Shown here: positions 44,001 to 52,903 of the stretch, one piece after another
Position numbering within the stretch: the stretch's first letter is position 1
How the letters are laid out: every line of letters starts with the position of its first letter
NCBI RefSeq assembly: GCF_902712915.1
Contig: NZ_CACTIA010000005.1
Coordinates: 2,764,501 to 2,828,500, forward strand
From: Acidiphilium sp. C61
Lineage (GTDB): Bacteria; Pseudomonadota; Alphaproteobacteria; Acetobacterales; Acetobacteraceae
Length of the DNA stretch: 64,000 nucleotides
Direction: 5' to 3'
Program-made: the position numbers and the translations under genes
Notes under the pieces: model-generated
Told to the model about the DNA's origin: nothing
Databases searched by the model: none
Seen by the model: only the letters and a program-made list of their open reading frames with translations

Positions 44001-44828
44001 CTCGAAGGCTTCGCGTTCCCGCGGCTGGAAATGGCCGATGAAGGCCAGTTGATGCGCCTGCCGCACCGTGGCGGGCAGACCGGCATAGGCCTCGATCAGC
44101 CGGCGATGGTTCTTGTGGGCATCCGGCGCGCTCACATACATGAAGAATGGCCGGCGCAGCCCGAGCCGGCCAAGCAGGGCGAGGCGCGCCTCGGCGCCGA
44201 TGTCGCTCCGCCTGAACCGCCCATCCGCACCGGTGCCGACGGCGACGATCTTCGCTGGATCCCAGCCGAGATGATCCATCGCCTCGCCGGCGGCCGAGCC
44301 GGAAATGGCCAGCAGCAGTGAAGCGCGTTTCAGATCTTCCAGCTTGCGGAAATAATGCGCCGCATAGGCCGGATTATCCTTCATGATCTGGTCCTGGTTG
44401 AGCAGGGGGATCAGATCGTAGAGCGTGGCGCTCACCCGGCACGCGGCGCCATGGCGGCCGATGCTGGTGACCGCGTCATCGACGAAGCCTTCGAACAGGC
44501 TGGAGAGATGGACGATGTCGGGGGCGAGGGAGGCGATGAACGCCTCGCGGATTCGTTCCGCCACCGCCTGCCGCCCGGCATTCGCAGGGTCGATCGCGGC
44601 GACGGGGCCGGGCGCATCCCAGACCACGATATTCTCCGCCGGCAGCACGCCCTCGAATACCGCGCGGATGGGCCGGATGGTCTCGGGAAACAGCGCATTC
44701 AGCGCGATGATGATCTCGTGGCCGGTATTGTTGCGTGCCAGCGCCTGGGCGAAATTGAGCGAATATCGGCCGATCCCGCGTTGGCCGCTGGCGCTCTGCG
44801 CGCCTTGCAGGTCGATGACGATGCGCAT
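41058..44828 (-). CDS. Three-module family 4 glycosyltransferase
   Basis: A 1,256-residue protein made of three GT-B (GT4-type) units. Unit 1 (about 1-415) opens MRIVIDLQGAQSASGQRGIGRYSLNFAQAL and has GFVMPSWHEGFGLPAVEAMLCG (E-x7-E). Unit 2 (about 440-855) opens LAFFSPMPPQPSGISDYSMELLPAL and has a GETSAAVIDCMNHGIPTIVN donor-side motif without the usual E-x7-E. Unit 3 (about 890-1256) has LLVDVSTLARTDLRTGIERVARAVL, FLMVGTIEPRKGHLQAI and EGEGFGLPLIEAAQHGLPILARD (Glu1169, Glu1177). It probably builds a surface glycan in successive steps. The FkbM methyltransferase gene lies 31 bp upstream on the same strand. Confidence 0.9.
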   Translation of the reverse strand: MRIVIDLQGAQSASGQRGIGRYSLNFAQALARNNTGHEIIIALNALFPETIRPIRAVFEGVLPAENIVVWDAPGPVAAIDPANAGRQAVAERIREAFIASLAPDIVHLSSLFEGFVDDAVTSIGRHGAACRVSATLYDLIPLLNQDQIMKDNPAYAAHYFRKLEDLKRASLLLAISGSAAGEAMDHLGWDPAKIVAVGTGADGRFRRSDIGAEARLALLGRLGLRRPFFMYVSAPDAHKNHRRLIEAYAGLPATVRQAHQLAFIGHFQPREREAFERHAAGCGLAADELVMIDGVADDDLNTLYNLAKGFVMPSWHEGFGLPAVEAMLCGRAAIGSRRASLPEVIGRDDALFDPFDVADMRLVLHRLATDDPWRAELEAHAITHARQFTWDRVAAKALEAFARTADATASPPPAPARDGAKDGAKAGYRDGNGRKRLAFFSPMPPQPSGISDYSMELLPALAAHYDIDIVVEQTSIDKDGLPASIGVRSAAWFGEHAHDYDRILYQFGNSPFHDYMFETLPAHPGMIVLHDFFMCGLFGHRLQFSREAVARELVGEHGYAAAMDVRDAADVRRALGNYPANLQLLQGAIGVIVHSEHARQLAASWFGATGARDFVAIPLLRAPTQDRDREAARASLGIGPDDLLICSFGFLDPVKLNDRLLDAWLGSRLESDGRTLLAFVGQNEGGVYGRALAERIRTSAYRDRVRITGWTQRGVYETYLAAADIAVQLRTGSRGETSAAVIDCMNHGIPTIVNAHGTMAELDPSGVRMLPDEFRTDELLDALSALAGDAGARSALGERARSIIRTQHAPGICAARYEQAIETAYARDARGLGGLIHGLRAMAIPPAEQQRVATSLARNFPAHPRCRQLLVDVSTLARTDLRTGIERVARAVLRQWLTHPPAGWRIEPVYATATTAGYRYARQFTCRFLGIEDSGIEDGVVEAWSGDVFFGLDFAPDIVELQQDHLRAWQNRGVKVWFLVHDLLPVLTPEMFPEGVDQGHARWLRTIGRFDGIICVSRSVLADATAWYADGASSPSQRREWIHHGADLMQSAPSRGMPDDARQVLARLGEHPAFLMVGTIEPRKGHLQAIAAFEQLWARGVEATLVIVGQEGWKVLPDAQRRTIPRIVETLRTHPERGRRLFWLEGISDEYLEAVYAASTCLIAASEGEGFGLPLIEAAQHGLPILARDLPVFREVAGEQAIYFSGKAAADLADAVEDWLARFRRGETPDPARIPWITWEETTAMIGRHLGMGTES

Positions 44829-44859
44829 GATTGCCGGTTCCCGTCAGCCAGAATTCGGT

Positions 44860-46116
44860 TCAGGACTTCATCCAGAGATGGATTTGCCGTGCCCGTGGCG
44901 ACAGGCCGGCCGGTCCGGGCAACCGCCACATCATCGACCCCGCCGCCTCGTGTGACCGGGTGAAGCGGTGGAGCAGGGCGCGCGCGGCGGGAACCCGATC
45001 GAGCAGCCGCACCGCCATGTCATGCTGACGGGGATGGTGAAGCAGCCAGCGCGACAAGGCTTGGATCATCCGCAGTCCGACCCGGTGCGGCCGGCTACCC
45101 GGCGCGAGCCGGGCCCAGGCCCGCGTCCCGTTCCGCAGCCATCGCAGCCTCGTCGTCGCGGCTCGCAGCGGACCGGTCATGCGCCAGGACCGGCTGGCAT
45201 GGATCGCTTGCAGCTGCTGCCTTGCCTCGTCGAGCCACGCCTTGCCCTGTTCGAGTTGGCGCCTCGTCGCCGCCTGCCGCGCCTCTGCGTCTTCAGCGAG
45301 CCTCGTCGCCTCCCGCAGGCGGGTTTCGAGGCTGGCGATCCGTCCGAGCAGGTTCGCCCGTTCCGCCTCGGCCTCCTGCACGACGTGATGGCACAGGCGC
45401 GACGAGGCCCGTCCGCTCAACTTGAAATAATCGAATACATTGGGCGGAACATCGAAATGATGCTTCAGGTCGAGATGGTCGTGGCTCAGATAGAAATGGT
45501 TCAGCCCGTCGCGATACACCAGCTCGTAGCCATGGCCGAGCAGGGCGTTCTCCCAGGGCCTGCCGGTCGGGTCGGGCAGACCCGGACGGGTGCTCTCGAC
45601 CACCACGATCCACGGCCTGACGGTCGAGGGCGCCCAGCTCGCAATGACATCCTCTTCCATGCCCTCGACATCGATCTTCAGCCAGTGAACCTCGGTTCCC
45701 TCGAAGCGGTCCAGCACGCGGGACAGCGTCATCGCCGGCACCTCGATCCGCCGCGACGCGAAGCCCTCGTGCCGATGCGCCTCGGCGATCGCGGCGACGC
45801 CGGTGCTCAGCCCGGTATCCGCAATCTCGAAGAACGAAATGGTCCCGCCCGTCGGGCTGATGGCGGCCTCGATGACCGTCTCGTCCGGCCGTGCCGCGCG
45901 CAGAAGCGACGCGTAATCCGGATTAGGCTCGACATGCACGCCCCGCCAGCCGCGCTCGTAGAAGGCGAGGCTGACCGAATCGATCGTCGGATCCTGGGCG
46001 CCGATATCGACATACCTGCCCGCGCCGACATGTTTCAGGGCACGCCAGAGCATGACGTCTTCGAAATTCTGCGCGTAGGATATGAAATCAACGAATGCGT
46101 CGGTCTGTGCGTCCAT
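44860..46116 (-). CDS. FkbM family methyltransferase with coiled-coil tail
   Basis: A 418-residue protein. The FkbM domain (about 1-230) shows SYAQNFEDVMLWRAL, GRYVDIGAQDPTIDSVSLAFYERGWRGVHVEPNPDY (SAM site) and VHWLKIDVEGMEEDVIASW, hallmark of sugar O-methyltransferases. Residues about 255-320 form a coiled coil (EAEAERANLLGRIASLETRLREATRLAEDAEARQAATRRQLEQGK), followed by a basic region including ASRSWRMTGPLR, a motif common in bacterial surface-glycan synthesis proteins. ATG 46149 is an alternative start. It lies upstream of the three-module glycosyltransferase and likely works with it. Confidence 0.85.
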   Translation of the reverse strand: MDAQTDAFVDFISYAQNFEDVMLWRALKHVGAGRYVDIGAQDPTIDSVSLAFYERGWRGVHVEPNPDYASLLRAARPDETVIEAAISPTGGTISFFEIADTGLSTGVAAIAEAHRHEGFASRRIEVPAMTLSRVLDRFEGTEVHWLKIDVEGMEEDVIASWAPSTVRPWIVVVESTRPGLPDPTGRPWENALLGHGYELVYRDGLNHFYLSHDHLDLKHHFDVPPNVFDYFKLSGRASSRLCHHVVQEAEAERANLLGRIASLETRLREATRLAEDAEARQAATRRQLEQGKAWLDEARQQLQAIHASRSWRMTGPLRAATTRLRWLRNGTRAWARLAPGSRPHRVGLRMIQALSRWLLHHPRQHDMAVRLLDRVPAARALLHRFTRSHEAAGSMMWRLPGPAGLSPRARQIHLWMKS

Positions 46117-46561
46117 GATGTCCAAAATCGGGTCTTGCCGCCGCAGCATGTCCGGCGCTGCCGCGCGCCATGCCGTCCATTTTCCGAATGATCGTTTTGT
46201 GTTTACGAAAGTATCAGGATGCTCCGCTTGTCCACGCGGATTAGACGATATTAAGGCTTCGTCGCAATAATAACATCGGACTAAATAAAATATAATTCCT
46301 TGTAGAAATACGGAAAATCGTGGCGCGGCGGCGGTGCCGCAGCGCGGCTTCCAGGCTACGGAAGCCGCCGAGGCGAGGATGCCCGCCATGGCGTGCGCGT
46401 CCGCCAACCAACGCGCATCCTGAGGCTCCCTGGAGCCTCATCTGATCGTATGATCATGTTATGAACAAAAAACGCCTTCCGGCGATCTTGCCGGAAGGCG
46501 CCCTGAAATCCGGTGTGCGATCCCCCATCCGCTCCGACATGGACCGGATGGGGCGCAATGA
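46117..46561. other. 445-bp gap between FkbM gene and AhpD-like gene
   Basis: The part 46190-46320 is AT-rich and probably holds the promoter of the minus-strand FkbM gene. The GC-rich part 46320-46420 has an open frame but no recognisable product. A perfect inverted repeat TGAGGCTCC-CT-GGAGCCTCA lies at 46421-46440, followed by what looks like a decayed edge of the palindromic repeat (46439-46458), and then the terminator at 46466. Confidence 0.5.
46466..46501 (-). terminator. Rho-independent terminator of the AhpD-like gene
   Basis: On the minus strand the stem GCGCCTTCCGGC / GCCGGAAGGCG with loop AAGATC is followed by six T. It lies 60 bp after the AhpD-like stop codon and clearly ends that transcript. 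Confidence 0.92.
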
Positions 46562-47137
46562 TCAGGCTGCGGTCGGCAGCTTGTAGCCGGAGAACATGCT
46601 GTCCACCTCGGTGTGGAACAGGTGGTTGGCGTAGTTGCTGAGCGTCTTGACCGCCATGGCGAGAACGATTTCCAGCGCGTGCCGGTCGACGTAGCCGGCG
46701 GCGCGGAAGCGTTCGAGATCCTGCTGCGTCGGGCGGCCGCGGGTATCGAAAATCACCTGGGTGAAGTGCGCCAGCTCTGCGAGCTTCGCATCGGCGATGG
46801 TCCGGCCCTCGCGCAGCGCGGCCAGCACATCGGCCGGCACCTGCGACATCTTGTCGGCGATCATGCTGTGCGCCGCGGTGCAGTAGCCGCAGCCATTGGC
46901 CCGGCTGATCACCAGAAAGACCACTTCCTGCTCCACAGAAGTCATGCCGGAATCGGTGCGGAACCGCACATAGCCGTCGAGATACGTGTCAAGGAAACCG
47001 GGCGAATTCGCCATGTTCGCATACATGTTGGGAATGAAGCCAACCTGTGCCTTGGCCTTTTCCAGCACGGCGCGCGCGGTGGGCGATGCGGTTTCGAGCG
47101 TGAGGGCGGGGAGGTTCAGTCTTGCGTCAGCGGTCAT
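46562..47137 (-). CDS. Carboxymuconolactone decarboxylase / AhpD-like protein
   Basis: A 191-residue alkylhydroperoxidase-like protein. The motif CGYCTAAHSMIADKM is the CxxC-x3-H redox site of the AhpD fold; upstream EQEVVFLVISRANGC is typical. Such proteins detoxify peroxides or act on small molecules in cofactor-poor oxidoreductions. It has its own terminator and a TetR-type operator upstream, so is probably a single-gene inducible transcript. Confidence 0.9.
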   Translation of the reverse strand: MTADARLNLPALTLETASPTARAVLEKAKAQVGFIPNMYANMANSPGFLDTYLDGYVRFRTDSGMTSVEQEVVFLVISRANGCGYCTAAHSMIADKMSQVPADVLAALREGRTIADAKLAELAHFTQVIFDTRGRPTQQDLERFRAAGYVDRHALEIVLAMAVKTLSNYANHLFHTEVDSMFSGYKLPTAA

Positions 47138-47212
47138 CGTAACCTCTTCATGAATGGGTGGGTGGCACGACAGGCGCGGCCCGTCGCTCTTCCATCTGTG
47201 GGTTGTTTATAA

Positions 47213-47228
47213 TCAAACGTTCGTTTGA
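47213..47228. promoter_or_regulatory. TetR-type palindromic operator upstream of the AhpD-like gene
   Basis: TCAAACG-TT-CGTTTGA is a perfect 7-bp palindrome 76 bp upstream of the ATG at 47137, in AT-rich sequence (TTTATAATCAAACG). Such CAAACG/CGTTTG operators are typical of TetR-family repressors. No TetR gene lies in the window. Confidence 0.7.
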
Positions 47229-47254
47229 AAACAATCCCCGATAAAATTCCCCGC

Positions 47255-47464
47255 TAGAGCACTTTCCGATCCGGCTGGGTCGGATGTAGTGCTCTAGTAT
47301 ATTGATAAATCGAGCATCTTTATCCGATCAGATGGTTCCATCTGATCGGATGATGCTCTAGAGCACGTTCCGATCCATCCGGATCGGATGTCGTGCTCTA
47401 TCTTGTTGATAATTAGAGCATCTTTATCCGATCAGATGGTTCCATCTGATCGGATGATGCTCTA
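47255..47464. repeat. Composite palindromic repeat, two B-A units in tandem
   Basis: B (47255-47296), spacer TATATTGATAAAT, A (47311-47360), then B (47359-47400), spacer, A (47414-47464). Units share a CTAGAGC border at 47358-47364. Both A modules have intact arms. This is the cleanest copy for defining the consensus; it lies between the AhpD-like operator and the CDF gene. Confidence 0.93.
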
Positions 47465-47559
47465 AAATCCTGGATGCCCGTCACGGCGCCCGGAACCCGG
47501 AATCTCGGTAACCCGTCATGAAACCAGGCCCGCGGCGCGATGGAGACGCGCCGCTTCGC

Positions 47560-48539
<980 letters not shown>

Positions 48540-48543
<4 letters not shown>

Positions 48544-48818
48544 TTCAGGTAGGCGCGGATCACCGCCAGCAACTGGTCGGTGGCATCCCGGTCCAGCGCA
48601 TCGGGGTGAGTTTCAGGATCGACGAGATGGTTCCGCACATGATCCTCGACGATCTCGGCCATCAGCCCGGCCACGGCACCGCGCACGCCGGCGATCTGCT
48701 GCATGACGGTTTCGCATCCCGCCTCGGCCTCGAGCGCGCGTTCGATCGCCTCGACCTGCCCGCGGATGCGGCCGACCCGTGCCAGCAGCTTCCGCTTGTC
48801 CCGGATGGCATGTGTCAT
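48540..48818 (-). CDS. dmeR: RcnR/DmeR metal-responsive repressor
   Basis: A 92-residue CsoR/RcnR-family repressor that releases DNA upon binding metal. Ligand positions match the RcnR Ni/Co fingerprint: His3 (MTHAIRD), Cys35 (EAEAGCETV), His60 and His64 (EDHVRNHLVD). ATG at 48818 (MTHAIRDKRKLL) is chosen because it places His3 correctly. It is coupled to dmeF downstream, forming a two-gene cobalt/nickel response operon. Confidence 0.93.
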
Positions 48819-48829
48819 GCGAGCGAGCG

Positions 48830-48852
48830 TAGCATACTCCCCCACACTATCC
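48830..48852. promoter_or_regulatory. Likely DmeR/RcnR operator upstream of dmeR
   Basis: On the minus strand the sequence reads GGATAGTGTGGGGGAGTATG continuing to CTA; an AGTG-T-GGGGG-AGTA core resembles the TACT-G6-N-AGTA operators of RcnR. It sits 11-33 bp before the dmeR ATG, over the promoter. Metal-free DmeR would bind and repress here; this is inference by similarity. Confidence 0.6.
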
Positions 48853-48934
48853 AACCCGTGGAACGCACTCAGGGCAATCACCCCTCCAAACCCCGAATTC
48901 GAGTTCCTGCATTCGGGGTTTGTGGCCGCGGGGA

Positions 48935-48973
48935 TAGAGCATCATCCGATCCATCCGGATCGGACAATGCTCC
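48935..48973. repeat. Degenerate copy of the palindromic repeat
   Basis: TAGAGCATCATCCGATCCAT and CCGGATCGGACAATGCTCC form a hybrid of A-type ends with B-type arms. It lies between the dmeR promoter and the 3' end of the barrel gene. Confidence 0.7.
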
Positions 48974-48989
48974 GATCAGGTGCGGACGA

Positions 48990-50210
48990 TCAGAACAGTA
49001 GCCCCGCTTCGAGCACCAGGGTCGCCTGGTTCGGCTGCTTGCCGCTGGCGCCGTAGCCGATCACCCCGTCCCCGCCATTCAGCAGGTGCAGCACGCCGAG
49101 ATCGCCGCGGACGAACAGATGGTTCTTCTGCCAGGTCGGCGTGATCGACATCCCGATCCCCTTCGCATTCGGCTGCAGGAACCAGTTGCCGAACCCGTTC
49201 GAGCCAAACCCGCTCGCCGCGAAATACTCCACCCATCCGCCCAGCGAATAGGGTCCGTGGCCGAACGTGTAGTTGGCAAACAGCGCGGCGCCGAAATCCG
49301 TCGTCGTCTTGCGGATGCCCGCCTTGATGTCCTTCTTCGCGTATACGAACTGCGCTTCCGGCACGAGATTGAGGTTGCCGCGCGTGTAGCTGTAATAGGC
49401 GCCGACCATCGACGAATTGATCTGCACGTTGCCGGGCCCGACAAGGCTCTGGCCATAGGGTTTCGCCGCGCTGCCATAGGTATGGGCGAGGGCGCCGGTC
49501 CGGCTCAGATTGGTCGCGCCATAGACCGACAGCACGTTGTTGCGGTTGAAATTGTAGTTCACCAGCCCCTGGAGGAAATTGAACACGCCGGTATCGAAAC
49601 CGTCACCGAAGGCGACGCTCGCGCTCACCGGCCCTTTCGAGACATTCAGCATGACGCCGAGGCTCTGGTAGTTCTGCACATTGTAGAGTGCCGTGGTCAG
49701 CACGCTCGGATTGCCCCAGTCGATCCCGGCCTCGTAGCCCTCGAGCGAGTCGATCTGCCCGACCGAGACCGAGAGATGCGGGCTCGGTGCGAGCGTGACA
49801 TAGGCGGCATAGATCGGCCCGGTTGCGAATGTATTCACCGAGGTGGCCGCCGGCGCCGTGCCGAGCGAGAGCGAGTTGACCGAGCCGACCTGCAAGGTGA
49901 ACCGCACGAGGCCCGTCGGCTTTTGCAGCGAGATCTGGCTGTTCATCAGCTCCGCGCCGAAATTCCGGCTCGAGCGAAGCAGGTCGTGCCGGCCGACCTT
50001 GCCGGTGCCGGTCAGCGCGTAGCCATACCCGTCGATGCCGCCGCTGACGACGAGCGGGCCGAGCGCGCCGCCGTCGAATGTCATGGGGGCCGGGCCGTTC
50101 AGAGCCTCGGCCGGCTGCACCGTGCCGAACACCACGGCGGCGCAGACGCTGGTCAGCAGTCTCAGTTTACGGGAATTCCGGCCCAAGGCGGGCGGCAGCG
50201 CGGTTTTCAT
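48990..50210 (-). CDS. Outer-membrane beta-barrel protein, porin-like
   Basis: A 406-residue protein with a basic signal region (KLRLLTSVCAAVVFGTVQPAEA) and repeated amphipathic strands (GYGYALTGTGK, YAAYVTLAPSPHLSVSVGQIDSL, NLVPEAQFVYAKKD). The last residues are LVLEAGLLF, a C-terminal Phe typical of outer-membrane barrels. It resembles BBP2-type porins; the substrate is unknown. The upstream 218-bp gap is AT-rich near 50240-50300 and probably holds its promoter. Confidence 0.82.
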   Translation of the reverse strand: MKTALPPALGRNSRKLRLLTSVCAAVVFGTVQPAEALNGPAPMTFDGGALGPLVVSGGIDGYGYALTGTGKVGRHDLLRSSRNFGAELMNSQISLQKPTGLVRFTLQVGSVNSLSLGTAPAATSVNTFATGPIYAAYVTLAPSPHLSVSVGQIDSLEGYEAGIDWGNPSVLTTALYNVQNYQSLGVMLNVSKGPVSASVAFGDGFDTGVFNFLQGLVNYNFNRNNVLSVYGATNLSRTGALAHTYGSAAKPYGQSLVGPGNVQINSSMVGAYYSYTRGNLNLVPEAQFVYAKKDIKAGIRKTTTDFGAALFANYTFGHGPYSLGGWVEYFAASGFGSNGFGNWFLQPNAKGIGMSITPTWQKNHLFVRGDLGVLHLLNGGDGVIGYGASGKQPNQATLVLEAGLLF

Positions 50211-50384
50211 AATGCCTCCTGCGATCCCGTTCGGGATCCGTATCGTAAAAATTTATTTAAAACGTACAGAAAATAGGACAGATCGTTACTTCAATTAAAC
50301 ATATCTTTGGATGGTCCGCAAATCCCGCAGCCCCACGCGCGAAGGGGGGCGCAGTGTCGGCCGCCGCTTCAGGTGCAGCCGGAT

Positions 50385-50428
50385 TATCCGATCCTGATGG
50401 ATCGGAACGTGTTCTAAAACGTGCTCTA
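50385..50428. repeat. Left half of a palindromic repeat split by the IS array
   Basis: TATCCGATCCTGATGGATCG leads to AACGTGTTCTAAAACGTGCTCTA at the edge of the IS array; the other side resumes at 52904 with TAGAGCATCATCCG. Removing the three IS elements and all but one of the TA copies restores GTGCTCTAGAGCATC, the usual B/A border. See the matching right half. Confidence 0.75.
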
Positions 50429-51249
50429 GGGTTTGTGGGGATTCATCGTGAGTTGATGACGGCTGCGGCGAGGTAGATCATTGCCTGGAAGCTCTGGTCT
50501 GTTTTGCAGGCGCGCAGGGCGATGCGTTTGAACTCTTTGAGCTTGCAGAAGAAATTCTCGACCAGATGACGCCATTTGTAGATTTCGCGGTCGATTTTCA
50601 GCTTCAGTGCCCGGGCCGGATGCTGGGAAATGACGACCCGGGCGCCTCTTTCGTTGAGTTCTGCGACCAGAGCGTTGCTGTCGAATGCCTTGTCTGCGAT
50701 CAATCCACCGAATTCGACGTTGTCGATCAGTGGCGGGACCTCGATGCCGTCATGGCGATTGCCCGGCATGAGACGAAAGCGCACAAGGTTGCCCAGGGCA
50801 TCCGTCAGCGCCAGGATTTTGGTTGTCATGCCACCTTTGGAACAGCCTATGGCCTGGCTTTGAGTCCCCCTTTTGCGCCCTGGCCGTGACGGTGGACCTT
50901 GACGATCGTGGCGTCGACCATGGCGTATTCCATATCGGGTTCATCAGATACCGCGTCGAAAATCCGTTTGAAAACATCAGCGCGGCGCCAGTCGTTGAAC
51001 CGGCGGTAGGCCGTGCTCCAGTTGCCAAACATCGAAGGCAGATCACGCCACGGACTGCCAGTGCGGACAATCCAAAGTACCGCTTCCAGAAACAGCCGAT
51101 TGTCCCGCCCGCTGCGGCCAGGGTCACTCGCCTTGCCAAGACAATGCGGTTCCATCCTCGCCCATTGGGCGTCCGTCAGTACAAATCGTTCCATTCACAG
51201 CTTGAATCACAGCAACACCCAAATGGGAATCCCAAATCCCCACAAACCC
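50429..51249 (-). mobile_element. IS5-family (IS427-group-like) insertion sequence, copy 1
   Basis: The 821-bp element has terminal inverted repeats GGGTTTGTGGGGATT and is flanked by TA (50427-50428 and 51250-51251). It carries two overlapping transposase frames joined by a -1 slip, typical of IS427-group elements. It is oriented on the minus strand and is identical to the next copy except for two bases. Confidence 0.92.
50443..51194 (-). CDS. IS5-family transposase, copy 1 (two frames, -1 frameshift)
   Basis: OrfA (51194-50847, 115 aa) begins MERFVLTDAQWARMEPH and holds the DNA-binding half and the first catalytic Asp (AMVDATIVK). OrfB (50443-50829 or more upstream) carries the second Asp (LIADKAFDSNALV) and the Glu (WRHLVENFFCKLKEFKRIA). 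Slipping one base back at AAAAGGGGG (minus strand, 50866-50874) joins them into one DDE transposase reading RGTQSQAIGCSKGGMTTK. All catalytic residues are present, so it may be active. Confidence 0.88.
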
Positions 51250-51251
51250 TA

Positions 51252-52072
51252 GGGTTTGTAGGGATTCATCGTGAGTTGATGACGGCTGCGGCGAGGTAGA
51301 TCATTGCCTGGAAGCTCTGGTCTGTTTTGCAGGCGCGCAGGGCGATGCGTTTGAACTCTTTGAGCTTGCAGAAGAAATTCTCGACCAGATGACGCCATTT
51401 GTAGATTTCGCGGTCGATTTTCAGCTTCAGTGCCCGGGCCGGATGCTGGGAAATGACGACCCGGGCGCCTCTTTCGTTGAGTTCTGCGACCAGAGCGTTG
51501 CTGTCGAATGCCTTGTCTGCGATCAATCCACCGAATTCGACGTTGTCGATCAGTGGCGGGACCTCGATGCCGTCATGGCGATTGCCCGGCATGAGACGAA
51601 AGCGCACAAGGTTGCCCAGGGCATCCGTCAGCGCCAGGATTTTGGTTGTCATGCCACCTTTGGAACAGCCTATGGCCTGGCTTTGAGTCCCCCTTTTGCG
51701 CCCTGGCCGTGACGGTGGACCTTGACGATCGTGGCGTCGACCATGGCGTATTCCATATCGGGTTCATCAGATACCGCGTCGAAAATCCGTTTGAAAACAT
51801 CAGCGCGGCGCCAGTCGTTGAACCGGCGGTAGGCCGTGCTCCAGTTGCCAAACATCGAAGGCAGATCACGCCACGGACTGCCAGTGCGGACAATCCAAAG
51901 TACCGCTTCCAGAAACAGCCGATTGTCCCGCCCGCTGCGGCCAGGGTCACTCGCCTTGTCAAGACAATGCGGTTCCATCCTCGCCCATTGGGCGTCCGTC
52001 AGTACAAATCGTTCCATTCACAGCTTGAATCACAGCAACACCCAAATGGGAATCCCAAATCCCCACAAACCC
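51252..52072 (-). mobile_element. IS5-family (IS427-group-like) insertion sequence, copy 2
   Basis: Also 821 bp, same strand, exactly 823 bp from copy 1. Differences: position 51260 (A versus G in the left inverted repeat) and 51959 (T versus C). TA flanks both ends; the junction with copy 1 reads ACCC-TA-GGGT. Confidence 0.92.
51266..52017 (-). CDS. IS5-family transposase, copy 2 (two frames, -1 frameshift)
   Basis: OrfA 52017-51670 and OrfB 51266-51652, fused by the same -1 slip at AAAAGGGGG. It differs from copy 1 only at one codon, where CLGKASD has become CLDKASD. The DDE residues are intact. Confidence 0.88.
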
Positions 52073-52074
52073 TA

Positions 52075-52903
52075 GGTTCTGTACCTATTGCCATGACTAC
52101 GGGGCGTCTGATTCAAGTCTGTTCGGAGGACTTGGAACATGGCGGAACTTTTCTGGCTGAACAACACGCAATGGGCTGCGATCGAACCATTGCTGCCGAA
52201 GCTTGGCGGCAAGCCTCGGGTTGATGACCGCCGGGTGCTGAGCGGCATCCTGCATCGCTTTCGCGAGGGCTTGCGATGGCGAGCGCTTCCTGAGGCCTAT
52301 GGGCCACGAACCACTGTGTTCAACCGGTTCAACCGCTGGAGCCAGCGTGGCCTCTGGCAGGAGATCTTCGCGGCGCTTGTCGCCTGCGCGGATCCGCCGC
52401 GCATCGCCATGGTGGACAGCACCTCGGTTCGGGCACATCGCGCGGCCGCGGGCGGTAAAGGGGGGCGCAAAGCCAGGCCATCGGCCGGTCGAGGGGTGGA
52501 CGGACGACCAAGATCCACGCCGTCGCAGATGAGCAGGGACGCATCGCCGCACTCCTCCTGACGCCAGGACAGGCCTCCGACATCAGCGGCGCGAGGGCGC
52601 TTCTGCCCACAATACCGCCACCAGAAGAGCTGATCGCCGACAAAGCCTACGACGCTGATGATCTTAGCACCTTCCTCACCCGCCAAGGCACCAGGCCGGT
52701 GATCTCGCCCATGCCCAACCGCCGCGCCATTCCGCCCTTCGACCCCGTCGCCTACAGAAAGCGCAATCTCATCGAACGCGCCTTCTGTAGGCTCAAGGAC
52801 TGGCGCGCCATCGCCACACGATATGACAAAACCGCACGAAATTTCCTCGCTGGTATTTGCCTTGTCCTCGCCGTCACATCTTGGATCAGTTGAGTCCAGA
52901 GCC
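52075..52903 (+). mobile_element. Third IS5-family element (different subgroup member)
   Basis: An 829-bp element on the plus strand with imperfect terminal repeats GGTTCTGTACCTATT and GGCTCTGGACTCAACTG. TA flanks both ends (52073-52074, 52904-52905). The transposase differs clearly from copies 1 and 2, so this is a separate element. Confidence 0.88.
52139..52893 (+). CDS. IS5-family transposase of the third element (-1 frameshift)
   Basis: Frame 1 from 52139 (MAELFWLNNTQWAAIEPLLPKLGG) carries the first Asp (AMVDSTSVRAHR); slipping back one base at AAAGGGGGG (52457-52465) enters the frame ending at 52893 with LIADKAYDADDLS and NLIERAFCRLKDWRAIATRYDKTARNFLAG (catalytic Glu). An ATG ribosome site GGAGG lies 11 nt upstream of 52139. 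All three acidic residues are present. Confidence 0.87.

Noticed and set aside
46241..46441. 66-aa minus-strand frame in the gap upstream of the FkbM gene
   Set aside because: Arginine-rich and without a ribosome site or recognisable homologue; part overlaps the inverted repeat at 46421-46440.
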